This document shows positions 39,413-47,619 of a stretch of 49,308 bases of DNA, piece by piece. Both the position numbers and the translations under genes were made by a program. The DNA is taken from NCBI GenBank assembly GCA_016875735.1, contig VGOW01000024.1, forward strand, positions 1-49,308. Reading direction: 5' to 3'. The notes beneath the pieces were generated by a model. It was not told where the DNA came from. It made no database searches and saw only the letters and a list, made by a program, of their open reading frames with translations. The DNA is from Chloroflexota bacterium. GTDB lineage: Bacteria > Chloroflexota > Anaerolineae > Anaerolineales > VGOW01. Positions within the stretch are counted from its first letter, which is position 1. The number at the start of each line of letters is the position of its first letter.

Positions 39413-41817
39413 CCATCGCCTTCCGCAAAGTCTGGCGCGATCTGTGGAATCACAAAGGCCGCACCCTGCTGGTGGTGTTGAGCATTGCTGTGGGCGTGCT
39501 GGCGCTGGGCATGACCGTGACCAGCGACACGATCCTCAAACAGCAAATGGCGGCCTCCCGCGCCGCCCGCCACAAGCCCCATGCCAGCATCGCGCTGGCG
39601 ATTCCCATCGGCGATGACTTCATCGAAGCGATCGCCGCCCTGCCCGACGTGGCCGAAGCCGAAGGGCGCACCACCGCCAACATCCGATGGAAGCCGACAC
39701 TAGAAAGCGAATGGCAAGACGCCATCATCGTCGTGTCGCCGAGTTACGAAGATCAGGTTTTCGATTTGATCGAATTGAAGCGAGGCCACTGGCCGGGCAA
39801 TAACGAAGTGGCGGTTGAGTACAACCACATCGAGTATTACCGCATTCGATTCGGCGAAGCGCTGTATCTGCAAGTGAACGAGCGGCCCCTTCCGCTCAGG
39901 GTGGTCGCCACCGTGCGCGACCCGCTGCAAATGCCGCCCGATTACAACCCGCTCGACCGCGTAGCGCTGTACGTCAATCGCGACACCGCCGAGCGGCTCA
40001 TCGGCACGCGCGGTTTCACTCAACTGCGCTTCACCATCCGCGAATACAGCGAGGCCGGAGTGCAAGAAGCGGTGAAGGAGGTGCAGGATCGGCTGGAGCG
40101 GTTGGGCGCGGTGTCGGCCTTCTCGACGTTTTCGGCAGACATCTTTGATCCATCCGGCGATCAGAATCAAACGGTGATCGACGGGCTCGGCCTCGTGCTG
40201 ATCGTGATGGCATTCTTTTCGCTGGCCCTGAGCGTGACGCTGGTCATCAACACTATCAACGCCATCGTCGCCCAACAAGTCACACAGATCGGAATCATGA
40301 AAACGGTCGGCGGGTTGTATTGGCAGATCGTGTCGCTGTATTTGGCGGGGGTCACGGTGTACGGCGGGTTGAGTCTGTTGTTGGCGGTGCCACTGGGGGC
40401 CATTGCCGGGTATCGGCTGGCGTTGTTCTGGCTGGTGTCACTCAACGCGCCAGTTGCCCCGTTCGAGATTCAGCCGGCGGCATTCACCTATCAATTGGCG
40501 GTGGGAATGATCGCGCCGCTGGCGGCGGCGTTGTGGCCGGTGCTGCGCGGTGTGAGCATTTCGGTGCGCGAAGCCATCGCCTCGTATGGATTGGGGCGCG
40601 GGCATTACGGCGCGGGCCGGTTGGATCAATGGATGGGGCGGGTGCAGGGACTGCCGCGCATGGCGGCGCTTTCACTTCGCAATACGTTTCGACGCGCCGG
40701 GCGGGCCGCCCTCACCGAGATCACTCTGCTGTGCGCCGGAGCGATCTTCATGATGGTGATGGCCACCGGCAATTCGTTCAACCGGACGATAGATAACGTG
40801 TGGGCGAGTTGGGGGTTTGATGTGATCTTCATCTTTCAAGATTTTCAACGAGTGGCCGAGATGGAAGCGCTGTTGAGGGCACAGCCGGGCGTGAACCAAG
40901 TGGAACTGTGGACGTGGGTGCAGGCGCAGGCGCACAAGCCCGGCCTCACCGATCCGGCCAACGCGCACGACATCGAACTGCGCGGCATCCCATATGGCAC
41001 CGAGATGTTCAAGGCCGAACTCATCGAGGGGCGGCGGCTCGATCCCAACGACGATCACGCGATGGCGCTGAATCAAAAACTTGCCGGCGATATGGGCGTG
41101 GGTGTGGGCGACATGGTTGTGGTGGACTACGGCGGCGGCAAAGAAAAAACATGGACGATTGTGGGGCTGGTTTCCGATGTGGGGGTGGGCGGAATTCAAG
41201 ATACGGCCTTCATGTGGCGCGAGGTGCTCGCCGAGGACATCAATCTATCCGGACGGGCTTCGGTGGCGCAGATCGGCGCGACGGAAGATACACGCGCCGC
41301 TCAAGACGCGCTCAAGTTCACGCTTCAACAGTATTTCGCGTCGCACAACATCCGCACCACGCTCACCACCGGGCAGCTGGAAAACAAAGAGCTGGCCAGC
41401 GCGATGTGGGACATCATCGGCGGGCTGCTGCAACTCATGACAATCATGGTGGCGGCGGTGGGCAGCATCGGCCTCTCCGGCACGCTGTCGATCAACGTGA
41501 TGGAGCGGCGGCGCGAGATCGGAGTCATGCGCGCGGTGGGGGCATCGTCTGCCGACGTGGCTTTCATCTTCATGGGCGAGGGTTTGTTGCTGGGGATGAT
41601 TAGTTGGGCGCTGGCGGTGCCCCTCAGCATGATCGGCGCGCAATACTTCGTGACCGCGCTGGGGCGTGCGCTCAACTTCCCGTTCGCCTATCAGTATTCG
41701 TTCGACGGGATGTGGGTGTGGCTGGCGATCATCATTGTGCTCTCAGTGGTGGCGAGTTGGCTGCCCGCGCGCCGGGCGACTCAGATCAGCGTGCGCGAGA
41801 GTCTGGCTTACGAATAG
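39409..41817 (+). CDS. FtsX/MacB-type ABC transporter permease
   Basis: An 802-residue membrane protein with two FtsX-like domains. The N-terminal segment AFRKVWRDLWNHKGRTLLVV leads into helix 1, followed by a large extracellular MacB-like domain. A triple-helix bundle comes at about 260-380 and a second domain at about 430-802, with the terminal helices at VVASWLPARRATQISVRESL. These permeases drive mechanical work in the periplasm or export lipoproteins and peptides, with a separate ATPase. No ATPase gene is adjacent, so the partner must be elsewhere. The start overlaps the FmdE-like stop. Confidence 0.88.
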   Translation: MTIAFRKVWRDLWNHKGRTLLVVLSIAVGVLALGMTVTSDTILKQQMAASRAARHKPHASIALAIPIGDDFIEAIAALPDVAEAEGRTTANIRWKPTLESEWQDAIIVVSPSYEDQVFDLIELKRGHWPGNNEVAVEYNHIEYYRIRFGEALYLQVNERPLPLRVVATVRDPLQMPPDYNPLDRVALYVNRDTAERLIGTRGFTQLRFTIREYSEAGVQEAVKEVQDRLERLGAVSAFSTFSADIFDPSGDQNQTVIDGLGLVLIVMAFFSLALSVTLVINTINAIVAQQVTQIGIMKTVGGLYWQIVSLYLAGVTVYGGLSLLLAVPLGAIAGYRLALFWLVSLNAPVAPFEIQPAAFTYQLAVGMIAPLAAALWPVLRGVSISVREAIASYGLGRGHYGAGRLDQWMGRVQGLPRMAALSLRNTFRRAGRAALTEITLLCAGAIFMMVMATGNSFNRTIDNVWASWGFDVIFIFQDFQRVAEMEALLRAQPGVNQVELWTWVQAQAHKPGLTDPANAHDIELRGIPYGTEMFKAELIEGRRLDPNDDHAMALNQKLAGDMGVGVGDMVVVDYGGGKEKTWTIVGLVSDVGVGGIQDTAFMWREVLAEDINLSGRASVAQIGATEDTRAAQDALKFTLQQYFASHNIRTTLTTGQLENKELASAMWDIIGGLLQLMTIMVAAVGSIGLSGTLSINVMERRREIGVMRAVGASSADVAFIFMGEGLLLGMISWALAVPLSMIGAQYFVTALGRALNFPFAYQYSFDGMWVWLAIIIVLSVVASWLPARRATQISVRESLAYE

Positions 41818-42038
41818 AAACTCACCTTACGCACTCGATGTCATTGCGAGCGATTTGCGCGAAGCAATCTCGCGCGCAAACCGAGATTGATTCGGGCGAA
41901 AACCACCGCCCTATGCGCTCTCTCAATTCGTACCGCAGGGCACGCCGAGATCGCGGAGTCTGTCGTAATCTTTGTTCAAGTTTCTCTGCGCTCTTTGCGT
42001 TCTCGGCGGCGAAAAAAATGGAAGGTGCGCGAGGTGAG
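41818..42038. repeat. Spacer with TGTCATTGCGAGCGA and CTCTTTGCGTTCTCGGCGG elements
   Basis: Bases 41840-41890 hold tgtcattgcgagcgatttgc and gcgaagcaatctcg, with a hairpin between caatctc and gagattg. Bases about 41985-42020 hold a ctctttgcgttctcggcgg element followed by an A run. No gene is seen. Confidence 0.75.
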
Positions 42039-42500
42039 TTATGAGAACGCGCCGGTTTCCACCTCCCCCAACGCGCGGCGCAAATCGTCGGCGCGCATGA
42101 TCACGGTGGTACCCCGCACGCCGGAACCGATTGAAACCTCCTCGTTGGCGAACACGCTCTCGTCCACCAAAATCCTCATCGGCGAGGGCAGGCCGAACGG
42201 CGACACCGCCCCCACCTCGTAGCCAGTCACAGCGACCAGCTCGTCTTCTTTCGCCATCGTGAGACGCGATTGTCCGAGATATTGCCGCAGGGCCGGCCAC
42301 GACACTTGCCGCGCCCCGGCGATCAGCACCATCACATACGCCTCTTTGCCGACGCGAAAGACGATACTGCGAATGACTTGATCGGGGCGCTGGCCGCGCT
42401 CCGCCGCCGCTTGCTCCAGCGAGGCGATGGGGCCGGGATGGGTGAAGGCGCGATGCGGGATGCCGAGCGATTCGAGAAAGAGAGTGACGGGTGTGGGCAC
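42039..42500 (-). CDS. YbaK/ProX-type aminoacyl-tRNA deacylase-like protein
   Basis: A 153-residue editing-domain protein. The sequence LESLGIPHRAFTHPGPIASL, QVIRSIVFRVGKEAYVMVLI and the C-terminal YEVGAVSPFGLPSPMRILVD match the YbaK family. Members hydrolyse mischarged tRNAs, such as Cys-tRNA-Pro. The usual start would be at the GTG at 42500, which follows an aaagg site. An ATG at 42530 is in frame but lies upstream of a TACAAT -10 candidate, so it is less likely. Only 14 codons separate the chosen start from the conserved core. Confidence 0.85.
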   Translation of the reverse strand: MPTPVTLFLESLGIPHRAFTHPGPIASLEQAAAERGQRPDQVIRSIVFRVGKEAYVMVLIAGARQVSWPALRQYLGQSRLTMAKEDELVAVTGYEVGAVSPFGLPSPMRILVDESVFANEEVSIGSGVRGTTVIMRADDLRRALGEVETGAFS

Positions 42501-42536
42501 GAGGGGCCTTTCGGATATTGTATCGCGCATAACTGT

Positions 42537-42625
42537 TGTGAACGCGGATGAACGCTGATCATTTTGATTTGGGGTCGCGCGGTTCGCGCAGACTGCAACC
42601 ACTGATTTCACGGATTGCACGGAGT
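42537..42625. repeat. GAACGCGGATGAACGCTGAT and CACTGATTTCACGGATTGC elements
   Basis: Two repeat types lie side by side between the divergent deacylase and oxidoreductase genes. The second runs into the TATAAT box at 42625-42630. Confidence 0.65.
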
Positions 42626-42660
42626 ATAATCCGCGCATACTTCGGAGAAGGGCAAACACA

Positions 42661-43457
42661 ATGGCAGACTTTGATTTCGATGTGATTGTGATCGGATCGG
42701 GCGCGGGTGGGCTGGCGGCGGCGGCGCCGCTGGCGCAGGCCGGGATGAAGGTGCTGGTGTGCGAACAGCACGAAGTGCCCGGCGGCTGGACTCATTCATT
42801 CACACTGCAAGGCTACCGCTTCAGCCCCGGCGTGCATTACATCGGCGGCGCGCAGCCGGGTGGGCATATGCGCCGGGTGTACGAGGGGTTGGGCGTGTCG
42901 CAAGATTTGGCCTTCTGCGAACTCAACCCCAATGGCTACGATCACGTCTTCATCGGCCAAGAGCGATTCGACTTCCCCAAAGGCAAAGAGAATCTCATTG
43001 CCCGATTGAAAGATCGTTTCCCCCACGAGTCGGCGGGCATCGACGGCTACTTCAACACAATCGCAGAGATGATGGAGAGTCTGCGATCACTGGGGCGAGT
43101 CAAAAACGCAGGTCAGATTCCGCAAGCGGTCGGCCACGCCGGATCGGTTCTGCGTTGGGGTTTGCGCACCGGGCAGGATTTGATCGAGCGCTTCATTTCC
43201 GATCCGACACTATCCAAACGGAGTTCGACGGTTTGCTGATGTGCGGCGCGAGCACCGAGTCGCACGGGGTGGCGGGGGTCACGGCTTCGGGGCTGTCGGC
43301 GGCGCGGCAAATTCTCAACTGCCGCACTTCCGACTTGCTGAGGCAGAACGGCCCCGAACTTCCGATCTATCCGTCGGAAGACGTATCGAAGTGGCCGGAG
43401 CATTTGCGGAAACGGATTGAGCGGAGAGAGGCAGAGGGCGAAGCGAAAGAAGAGTGA
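42661..43457 (+). pseudogene. CrtISO/retinol-saturase-like FAD oxidoreductase with internal deletion
   Basis: The first 187 codons match carotenoid isomerase/phytoene dehydrogenase-like enzymes: FDVIVIGSGAGGLAAAAPLA (Rossmann FAD site), EQHEVPGGWTHSF and FSPGVHYIGG. The frame then ends in SKRSSTVC. The family's C-terminus continues in another frame after about 43212 (FDGLLMCGASTESHGVAGVT, ASGLSAARQIL). Some 200-250 central residues are missing, and the two halves are out of frame. A TATAAT at 42625-42630 and a ggagaaggg site still precede the ATG. The gene is probably dead by internal deletion, unless the join is an assembly fault. Confidence 0.8.
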
Positions 43458-43487
43458 GCGCGATTCGCGGCGGTAATGCGCCGGAGG

Positions 43488-43515
43488 TTGACGAGGGGCT
43501 GTCTCGCGGTATAAT
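43488..43515 (+). promoter_or_regulatory. tRNA-Lys promoter
   Basis: TTGACG (43488-43493) and a perfect TATAAT (43510-43515) are 16 bases apart, ending 21 bases before the tRNA. Confidence 0.8.
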
Positions 43516-43536
43516 TCCGTCCGCGAAGCCTCGAGC

Positions 43537-43609
43537 GGGCCACTAGCTCAACTGGCAGAGCAGCTGACTCTTAATCAGTTGGTTGTAGGTTCGAGTCCTA
43601 CGTGGCTCA
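43537..43609 (+). tRNA. tRNA-Lys, anticodon CTT
   Basis: A 73-base cloverleaf. The acceptor pair is gggccac/gtggctc with one G-U. The anticodon stem ctgac/atcag frames loop tcttaat with anticodon CTT. The T arm holds gtaggttcgagtcctac. The discriminator base is A and CCA is not encoded. A promoter and terminator flank it, so it is a single-gene unit. Confidence 0.95.
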
Positions 43610-43611
43610 CT

Positions 43612-43648
43612 ATTCGGGCGACGATCAGCAACGTCGCCCGAATGTTTT
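43612..43648 (+). terminator. Rho-independent terminator after tRNA-Lys
   Basis: A perfect 12-base stem, attcgggcgacg (43612-43623) / cgtcgcccgaat (43632-43643), is followed by gtttt. Confidence 0.9.
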
Positions 43649-43659
43649 AACCCCACCCT

Positions 43660-45069
43660 TTACGGAAACGCCGTCGTGAACCACTCTTCGGGGTTCACGG
43701 CATTGCCGCCCACCCACATCGTATAATGCAAATGGCTCCCGGTGGAAAGCCCACTGCTCCCCACTTCGCCAATGGCCTCGCCCTGCTTCACCACCTGCCC
43801 CACCGTCACATAAATTTGATATTGATGCCAATAGCCGGTGTACACGCCCCAGCCATGATCGATGATGGTGGTGTTGCCCCGCACCTGCAGCGGCCCGGCA
43901 AAGACCACCGTGCCATTAGCCGGTGCGATGATCGCCGTGCCGCCGGGCGAGCCGTAATCGATGCCGTCGTGATAACTGTCGTACGGGCCGCCATTGTACG
44001 AGCGCCGCCACCCGAACCCGGTGGTGATGCGCTCCGACGGGACGGGCTTGACGAAGAGTCCGTCCCACTGGCGAGTCGGCGTGTACGTCGAAACCGTTTG
44101 CAGCACCATCTCGCGCTCGGGGCCGACGATGTTCGGATCGAGCAACGCGCTCTGATCCGGGCCGACGACCAATTGCTGAAACGGATAATCGCCCGAGGCC
44201 ACCGCCACCCACTGCTCGAACGAAGTCGTCGCGCCATCGGGCGTGGCGGCAGTGAGGGTGAGCGGATACAACGCCGGCTCGGTGAAAACGTGGATGCCCT
44301 GCAAAGCGATGAGCCGCGTCGGATCATTCGGATCGGGAGAGAAGCGCAGAAGCCACGGCCCGAACTGCCCATTCAAAGTGACGCCGCCATTCGCGTGGAC
44401 ATCGAGTTCGACGGCGCCGCCCTGAATCGGACGATCGGGACTCAACGCCAGCGACTCGAATGGCTGAGGCAAGCCTGTGAGTGGTTTCGCTGAGTCGGAG
44501 TCATCGGGGATGACGATGGGTTGGCCGGTGAAAGCCGAGAGCGGAGATTGGAGATCGTTGACGAGGCTCAATGCCCACGGGCTTTGGCCGGAACGCGCGG
44601 CGAGGGCAATGAGCGGATCGTTCGCCATCACCACCGTGCGCCCCGATGGGATTCCGCCTCCGGTGTCGGGATAGATGAGAGGCTGGCCGACGTACAGCGA
44701 ATCGGATCGGGTGAGGCGATTGAGACGGATGAGGGTCCCGGCATCCGCCCCGAATCGTTTGGCGAGGCCGGGCAGGGTTTCGCCCAGCCGAACGCGATAG
44801 GTGGCGAGTGTGCCGTTCACGCCCTCGAAGCCGGGAATGACGAGCCGCTGGCCAATGGCGAGCAGTGACGGATCGGTGATGTTGTTGGCTTGTTGCAGCG
44901 AGTCGATAGAAACGCCGAAAGATTGGGCGATGGAATAGAGCGTGTCGCCTTCTTGCACGACGTATTGGGGGCCGGAAGATTGGGCGCGGGCGGGGGCAGT
45001 GGCGAGGCTGGCGGCCAACCACAGGATCAGCAGGCCGAGTCTGTTTCTATTTTTCCAAAACGAGTTCAT
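43660..45069 (-). CDS. Secreted M23 peptidase with LysM repeats
   Basis: A 469-residue exported peptidoglycan hydrolase or regulator. A signal peptide (to about residue 29) precedes at least two LysM modules: YVVQEGDTLYSIAQSFGVS and YRVRLGETLPGLAKRFGAD. A central beta-rich region without assignment follows. The C-terminal M23 domain has HDGIDYGSPGGT and the HxH motif in TGSHLHYTMWVGG, which carry the zinc ligands. It would cut cross-bridges or act as an EnvC-like activator. The start overlaps the end of the DUF192 gene by about 23 bases. A GTG one codon upstream is possible. Confidence 0.92.
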   Translation of the reverse strand: MNSFWKNRNRLGLLILWLAASLATAPARAQSSGPQYVVQEGDTLYSIAQSFGVSIDSLQQANNITDPSLLAIGQRLVIPGFEGVNGTLATYRVRLGETLPGLAKRFGADAGTLIRLNRLTRSDSLYVGQPLIYPDTGGGIPSGRTVVMANDPLIALAARSGQSPWALSLVNDLQSPLSAFTGQPIVIPDDSDSAKPLTGLPQPFESLALSPDRPIQGGAVELDVHANGGVTLNGQFGPWLLRFSPDPNDPTRLIALQGIHVFTEPALYPLTLTAATPDGATTSFEQWVAVASGDYPFQQLVVGPDQSALLDPNIVGPEREMVLQTVSTYTPTRQWDGLFVKPVPSERITTGFGWRRSYNGGPYDSYHDGIDYGSPGGTAIIAPANGTVVFAGPLQVRGNTTIIDHGWGVYTGYWHQYQIYVTVGQVVKQGEAIGEVGSSGLSTGSHLHYTMWVGGNAVNPEEWFTTAFP

Positions 45070-45403
45070 CACCGATTGAAATCTTTGTCAGCAGTTCGGG
45101 GAAAGTTTCGAGCGTGTATTGCGCGGAGGCGCGCGGCGCATAAAAGGGGCGCCACGGCTCGGCGAGGCAAGTATCCACGACTCGAAAGCGCGCGTCAAGC
45201 CAAATGGCGGCGATGGGGAACGACATGAAAAACATGTGGATGGATGCGCCCACGCGCGACTCGCGCCGCTCGACGAGCAGTAAGCCTTCGCCTTCACCCA
45301 ACTCCGGGCGAAACATCAGCCCGCGCAGACGGCACAAAAAACTATCGCACCATCGAACGCGGGTGAGGAGAACGGCGCCGCTCGGCCTGTGGAGAAGACG
45401 CAT
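45047..45403 (-). CDS. DUF192-family protein
   Basis: A 118-residue member of DUF192. The family pattern is present: CDSFLCRLRGLMFRPEL, MFFMSFPIAAIWLDARFRVV and the C-terminal PFYAPRASAQYTLE. The biochemical role is unknown. No signal peptide is seen in this copy. The last bases overlap the following M23 peptidase start, so the two genes are probably translated together. The ATG directly follows a repeat element and no ribosome site is clear. Confidence 0.85.
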   Translation of the reverse strand: MRLLHRPSGAVLLTRVRWCDSFLCRLRGLMFRPELGEGEGLLLVERRESRVGASIHMFFMSFPIAAIWLDARFRVVDTCLAEPWRPFYAPRASAQYTLETFPELLTKISIGDELVLEK

Positions 45404-45468
45404 GGGAAAAGGATGAAGGATGAATTACGAAGGATAAATCATCCTTCTGCCTTCATCCTTTGTTTGGC
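45404..45468. repeat. GGATGAAGGATGAATTACG / AATCATCCTTCTGCCTTC inverted repeat
   Basis: The arms aaaggatgaaggatgaatta and cttctgccttcatcctttg face each other across gaaggataaatc. It fills the gap between the LysM protein and the DUF192 gene. Confidence 0.75.
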
Positions 45469-46968
45469 TCACGGGATCAACAACGTCTGCCCGACAAAAA
45501 TGGTGTTGGCGTTGGAGATGTTGTTGAGGGCCTGTATGGCCGCGACGGTGACGCCAAACTTGTCGGCGATTTTGCGCAGGGTGTCTCCGGCTTGCACGAC
45601 GTAGGCGCGCGTGGCTTGGGTAGATGGGATGTTGATGACCTGCCCGGCGAAGATGCGGCTGGGATCGAGGCCGGGGTTGACGGCGAGGATGGCGTTGACC
45701 GATGTGTTGAACTTGCGGGCGATATTCGTCAATCGGTCGCCGCGCACAATGGTGTAGGTTGTGCCCTGCCCCAAGTTGGCGGCGGTAGTGGCGGTGGGCG
45801 CAGAGCCGCCCGTTGCGGTCTTTGTGGCAGTGGGCGCGGGCGCAGAGCCGCTGGCGGGAATCTTGATGGCTTGCCCGACGAAGATTCGGCTGGAGTTGCT
45901 GATGGCGTTGACCGCGAGCAGGGTGTTGACGCTCACACCAAACTTACGGGCGATACCGTACAACGTATCGCCGCGCTGAACAGTGTAAGTGGTGAACGAC
46001 GGCGCGGGTGTGGAGGTGGGCGGAACGGAAGTCGGAATTGGAGTGGCGGTGGCCGCCGAGGTAGTGGATCCCTGCCGCCGCCTGGCTATGCTGGGCAGTA
46101 ACGACGAGGTCGGAATTGGAGTGGCGGTGGCCGCCGAGGTAGTGGGGGCCGTCGTGCTGGTGGGAACGGGGGTGGCGGTGGCCGCCGAGGTAGTGGGGGC
46201 CGTCGTGCTGGTGGGAACGGGGGTGGCGGTGGCCGAACTGCCGCTTACGACCACAAGGCTGGCATCGTCCACATAAATATCGTTGTGCTCCATTCCCCAG
46301 CGCGGTTGAGAATGGGTGAACACCGTGACGGTGCTGCTCTGGGCGACGGCTTCCACTGTGTACAGCGCCCAAGTGTCGTAAGTGTTGAACGGGGTGCTCC
46401 ACACAATGCGGCTTGAGAAGGGATCCGTCCCGCCGAATGGATCGATGCCCACCTTCATTTGCATATCGTTATCTTTGGTGGTGGAGATGAGGGAATTGCC
46501 ATTGACAGACCAGGCGTGCATGTAAACGCTGAAGCGCAAACGTTGGCCCGAGGTGATGCCGCTCACTTGCTGATACATCCCGGCCTTGTGGGTGGAGAAG
46601 AAGGTGAAATACTTTTGCGCGTTCGATCCGCTGTGGATGCGATTGGAGAACGGCGCGGCTTCGCGCCATTCGGGGCGATGCCAGGCCATGCAGTTATCGC
46701 AGGTGGGGGGGTAATCGGGGAAGCGCGGCTCGAGCCACCACCCGCGCCAGCCATTGGCAACCTGCACTTCGTCAATGAGCGTGTTCGGGAAATAGACCGA
46801 GAGATCGGTGTGGCAACACTGCTTCGCGTATGGGCTTTCGAAGCCGGGATTGACGAGGAGATTGGGGCCGTCGGCGGCGGGCCGGGCCGCTGCCGGGGGC
46901 ATGGGGGCGGCGCCCCACAACGACGCCAAGACGATGGCGGCGAGAGTGAGTTTCACGATTTTGCTCAT
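45469..46968 (-). CDS. Secreted three-LysM protein with an N-terminal binding-like domain
   Basis: A 499-residue exported protein. A signal peptide (about 1-28) leads to a domain of about 200 residues starting LLVNPGFESPYAKQCC. NPGFE openings are typical of carbohydrate-binding, jelly-roll-like domains. A Thr/Pro/Ala linker follows, with repeated ATATPVPTSTTAPTTSA units. Three LysM modules end the protein: YTVQRGDTLYGIARKFGVS, YTIVRGDRLTNIARKFNTS and YVVQAGDTLRKIADKFGVT. It should bind peptidoglycan and display the N-terminal domain. An aaagga site precedes the ATG. Its function beyond attachment is unknown. Confidence 0.88.
   Translation of the reverse strand: MSKIVKLTLAAIVLASLWGAAPMPPAAARPAADGPNLLVNPGFESPYAKQCCHTDLSVYFPNTLIDEVQVANGWRGWWLEPRFPDYPPTCDNCMAWHRPEWREAAPFSNRIHSGSNAQKYFTFFSTHKAGMYQQVSGITSGQRLRFSVYMHAWSVNGNSLISTTKDNDMQMKVGIDPFGGTDPFSSRIVWSTPFNTYDTWALYTVEAVAQSSTVTVFTHSQPRWGMEHNDIYVDDASLVVVSGSSATATPVPTSTTAPTTSAATATPVPTSTTAPTTSAATATPIPTSSLLPSIARRRQGSTTSAATATPIPTSVPPTSTPAPSFTTYTVQRGDTLYGIARKFGVSVNTLLAVNAISNSSRIFVGQAIKIPASGSAPAPTATKTATGGSAPTATTAANLGQGTTYTIVRGDRLTNIARKFNTSVNAILAVNPGLDPSRIFAGQVINIPSTQATRAYVVQAGDTLRKIADKFGVTVAAIQALNNISNANTIFVGQTLLIP
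46031..46231. repeat. 51-base tandem repeats in the LysM-protein linker
   Basis: Two perfect 51-base units lie at 46130-46180 and 46181-46231. A related block starting gtcggaattggagtggcgg occurs at 46031 and 46109, a period of 78. The longer unit contains an unrelated in-frame stretch coding for SSLLPSIARRRQGS. Confidence 0.85.
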
Positions 46969-47109
46969 TGTGAAATCCTTTCGGAAAAATTACATCCTCC
47001 CCCAACGATGCAATTTATGTGCCGATTGGCGATGCGGGGAATTGCAGAGACGCTGAGTCGCCAGCCTGCGGCGCAGGCAACGCTCTTCTCATCTCTGTCG
47101 AAGAGCGGC
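46969..47109. other. Spacer between the response regulator and the LysM gene
   Basis: A 141-base gap. It has a hairpin on the minus strand, cgctcttc/gaagagcg (about 47083-47109), and gcctgc/gcaggc. Neither has a U tract. No gene is seen. Confidence 0.4.
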
Positions 47110-47505
47110 TCAGGCGTCGGTGCTCTGCCGGGCGAGAATGCGCTCGATGCTGTCGAGCAAGTCTTGGGGGCTGAAAGGTTTGGTAACGTAATCGTCCACT
47201 TTGGCAATATGGAGGCCGAGCACTTTATCGATGGTTTGAGCCTTGGCGGTGATGACGATGACCGGGATGTTTTTCATCATCTCGCTGGCCTTCATCTGCT
47301 GATACACTTCCCAGCCGTCCATATCGGGCATCATCAGATCGAGCAGCACCAGCGACGGTCTTTCGCGCTCGACGGCTTCGAGACCCTCGCGCCCGCCGTT
47401 AGCCCCCACCACATCGTATCCCTTGCGGCTGAGGATTAGCTTGACCAGTTCGATCATGCCCTGATCATCTTCGATGCAAACAACGCGCTTTTTGTCAGTG
47501 GTCAT
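47110..47505 (-). CDS. Single-domain response regulator (CheY-like receiver)
   Basis: A 131-residue receiver domain without an output domain. The phospho-acceptor is D56 in LVLLDLMMPDMDG. The acidic pocket is E12-D13-D14 (CIEDDQG), the switch threonine is in VIVITAKAQ and the conserved lysine is in VTKPFSPQDL. It would relay phosphate or control a partner by binding. No histidine kinase is adjacent. A structured leader of about 80 bases (47506-47585) precedes the ATG. Confidence 0.94.
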   Translation of the reverse strand: MTTDKKRVVCIEDDQGMIELVKLILSRKGYDVVGANGGREGLEAVERERPSLVLLDLMMPDMDGWEVYQQMKASEMMKNIPVIVITAKAQTIDKVLGLHIAKVDDYVTKPFSPQDLLDSIERILARQSTDA

Positions 47506-47585
47506 TTGACAGCAACCCCGCTGTGCTATTGCCCTGCCACGATACTGGTAAGGGAGGCTGTGTCCCGGTCAGGGCAAATTGGGAC
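47506..47585 (-). other. Possible structured leader of the response regulator gene
   Basis: Three pairings are visible. ACAGC (47509-47513) / GCTGT (47520-47524) sits next to the ATG. TTGCCCTG (47529-47536) can pair with CAGGGCAA (47570-47577). GTCCC (47562-47566) / GGGAC (47581-47585) encloses the latter arm, so the last two would form a pseudoknot. Confidence 0.45.
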
Positions 47586-47619
47586 GCTAACCCGCGCGTA
47601 AGTCTACCACATTCGCCAA

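Noticed and set aside
41940-42040. Possible small gene between the permease and the deacylase
   Set aside because: The sequence is repeat elements on both sides, without ribosome site or family similarity.
43458-43536. Further tRNA or small gene before tRNA-Lys
   Set aside because: Only the promoter of tRNA-Lys is visible here.
47561-47600. Plus-strand CAGGGCAAATTGGGACGC resembles parts of a cyclic-di-GMP-I riboswitch
   Set aside because: The spacing between the two motifs is far too short, no stem closes them as in that class, and no plus-strand gene follows.
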